This document shows, piece by piece, positions 63,330 through 64,000 of a stretch of 64,000 nucleotides of DNA. A model generated the notes under the pieces. That model saw only the letters and a list, made by a program, of their open reading frames with translations, did no database searches and had not been told where the DNA came from. Both the position numbers and the translations under genes were made by a program. The stretch comes from Hyphomonas sp. (GTDB taxonomy: Bacteria; Pseudomonadota; Alphaproteobacteria; Caulobacterales; Hyphomonadaceae), in contig WGNP01000003.1 of NCBI GenBank assembly GCA_016124495.1, positions 412,616 through 476,615 of the forward strand, given 5' to 3'. Positions within the stretch are counted from its first letter, which is position 1. The number at the start of each line of letters is the position of its first letter.

Positions 63330-63569
63330 ATGACCATCCGCGTGACCCTCGACCGCGTGCTCCTGGAGCGCCGCATGTCCCTGACAGAGCTGTCGGAACG
63401 TGTCGGCGTCACCCTCGCCAACCTCTCCATCCTGAAGACCGGCAAGGCCAAGGCTATCCGGTTTTCAACCCTCGAGGCGCTCTGCCGCGAACTCAAGTGT
63501 CAGCCTGGAGACATCCTGGTGTTCGACACCGAAGACGAGGAGGGCCAGCGCCGCGTCGCAGCCGAATAG
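63330..63569 (+). CDS. Xre-type helix-turn-helix regulator (YozG-like)
   Basis: A 79-residue Cro/CI-type DNA-binding protein. The helix-turn-helix is MSLTELSERVGVTLANLSILKTGKAKAI, and the end FSTLEALCRELKCQPGDILVF is the typical YozG/DUF2975-partner tail. It probably controls its partner gene. GAGGAGCGCC lies about ten bases before the ATG. Confidence 0.9.
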   Translation: MTIRVTLDRVLLERRMSLTELSERVGVTLANLSILKTGKAKAIRFSTLEALCRELKCQPGDILVFDTEDEEGQRRVAAE

Positions 63570-63637
63570 TCTCTTCTTCTGCTGCAAAGAAAACAGAGGC
63601 ATCCTGACGGAGCAAATCCAGATGCCCTGAAAGGACT

Positions 63638-64000
63638 ATGGCCAAGGCACCGGATCGCGATCCAACTTCCCCGGACCGCCTGCCGGACGAGCGGGAGATC
63701 GACAAACTTCATGCCGCCTGCACTCCGGCGCGATCACGGTCGGCAGGATCGATGCCTACAAGTCCTGCGAGGCAGTCTTCGACCATAGCCAGAGCCTCGT
63801 GTTCAAGCAGCTCGCCGTTCCCAGCATCTACGATGCCGGCAGCGACAGCCTGATGTACGGTAAGCGGTGCGAGCGCCCCACCGATTTGACGGGTTCTCTG
63901 TCGGCGTTGTTTCGGCGAGCTTTGCGTTTTGGTTTGGAGCAAAGCTTTGGAACAAACGGTGCAACATTTGTTGGCTTCGGCTGGGAGCCACATAAGCCGG
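63638..64000 (+). other. Unresolved region: possible shifted or partial gene at window edge
   Basis: GAAAGGACT precedes an ATG at 63638 that opens MAKAPDRDPTSPDRLPDEREIDKL, a plausible N-terminus. In this frame the following residues look like noise to a stop near 63853. A different frame stays open from about 63709 to the window end and reads AITVGRIDAYKSCEAVFDHSQSLVF, which looks more protein-like. One base shift near 63712-63725 would join them. From about 63885 the DNA becomes less GC-rich. I recognise no family; bases 63570-63637 hold nothing clear. Confidence 0.25.

Noticed and set aside
1..64000. CRISPR arrays, tRNA or rRNA genes, insertion sequences
   Set aside because: No regularly spaced repeats, cloverleaf-like segments, rRNA sequence or transposase motifs were seen.

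Overview
The window is GC-rich, densely packed chromosomal DNA from an alphaproteobacterium, probably a Hyphomonadaceae-like marine or aquatic lineage. The class rests on a SAM-II riboswitch ahead of metA, the rdgB-hemW pair, the sdhC-sdhD-sdhA-sdhB order and the ubiB/ubiE/mutM neighbourhood. The family is an inference from overall gene content, since no rRNA or other marker is present. I see no tRNA, rRNA, CRISPR array, insertion sequence or prophage. About 80 genes are supported, with many 1-4 base stop/start overlaps (ATGA, GTGA, TGATG).

Layout. 0.2-3.6 kb: thiD, a transaldolase-like aldolase and ugd. 3.8-4.4 kb: a broken glutathione S-transferase gene. 4.4-9.9 kb: a cell-envelope sugar cassette (large GT-C-like membrane protein, polyprenyl-phosphate-type GT2, methyltransferase, small EamA/SMR flippase-like protein, phosphohexomutase). 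10-15.3 kb: an outer-membrane barrel, a class I glutamine amidotransferase, an MsbA-type ABC exporter and a DUF885 peptidase. 15.4-19.1 kb: a succinate dehydrogenase operon with an extra small gene between sdhA and sdhB. 19.1-25 kb: a tiny HNH gene coupled to folD, a DUF167 gene whose middle reads better in another frame, yggT, an MFS transporter, an SDR and small envelope proteins. 25-31.7 kb: lpdA, a GNAT, a Pif1-type helicase, a decayed RDD gene, two PspB-like small proteins, dut and coaBC. 31.9-35.3 kb: ubiB, a 54-residue membrane protein, ubiE and mutM. 35.3-48 kb: oxidoreductases and acyl-CoA metabolism (acyl-CoA dehydrogenases, enoyl-CoA hydratases, nitronate monooxygenase), with metA under a SAM-II switch. 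48-52 kb: an M3 peptidase, ptsN, hpf and a decayed Sel1-repeat gene. 52.2-55.4 kb: the phage-shock (Psp) locus. 55.4-64 kb: mnmC, csbD, a pair of small acetyltransferases, ycgN, a decayed membrane acyltransferase, xerC, hemW, rdgB, and a DUF2975-Xre pair.

The most interesting system is the Psp locus. The sigma54 activator gene pspF is divergent from a sigma54-promoter-driven operon that holds pspA, pspB and pspC plus three tiny single-helix membrane proteins (43, 37 and 61 residues) I cannot assign to a family. Two more PspB-like proteins 24 kb away end in nearly the same helix as PspC, suggesting a scattered family of partners built on one C-terminal coiled-coil tail. A second theme is gene decay: at least four genes (GST, RDD, Sel1, acyltransferase) carry lesions while their neighbours are intact.

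Bases 1-228 hold no gene I can support. The only other stretch near or above 300 bases without a clear gene is 63570-64000, described as the last feature.
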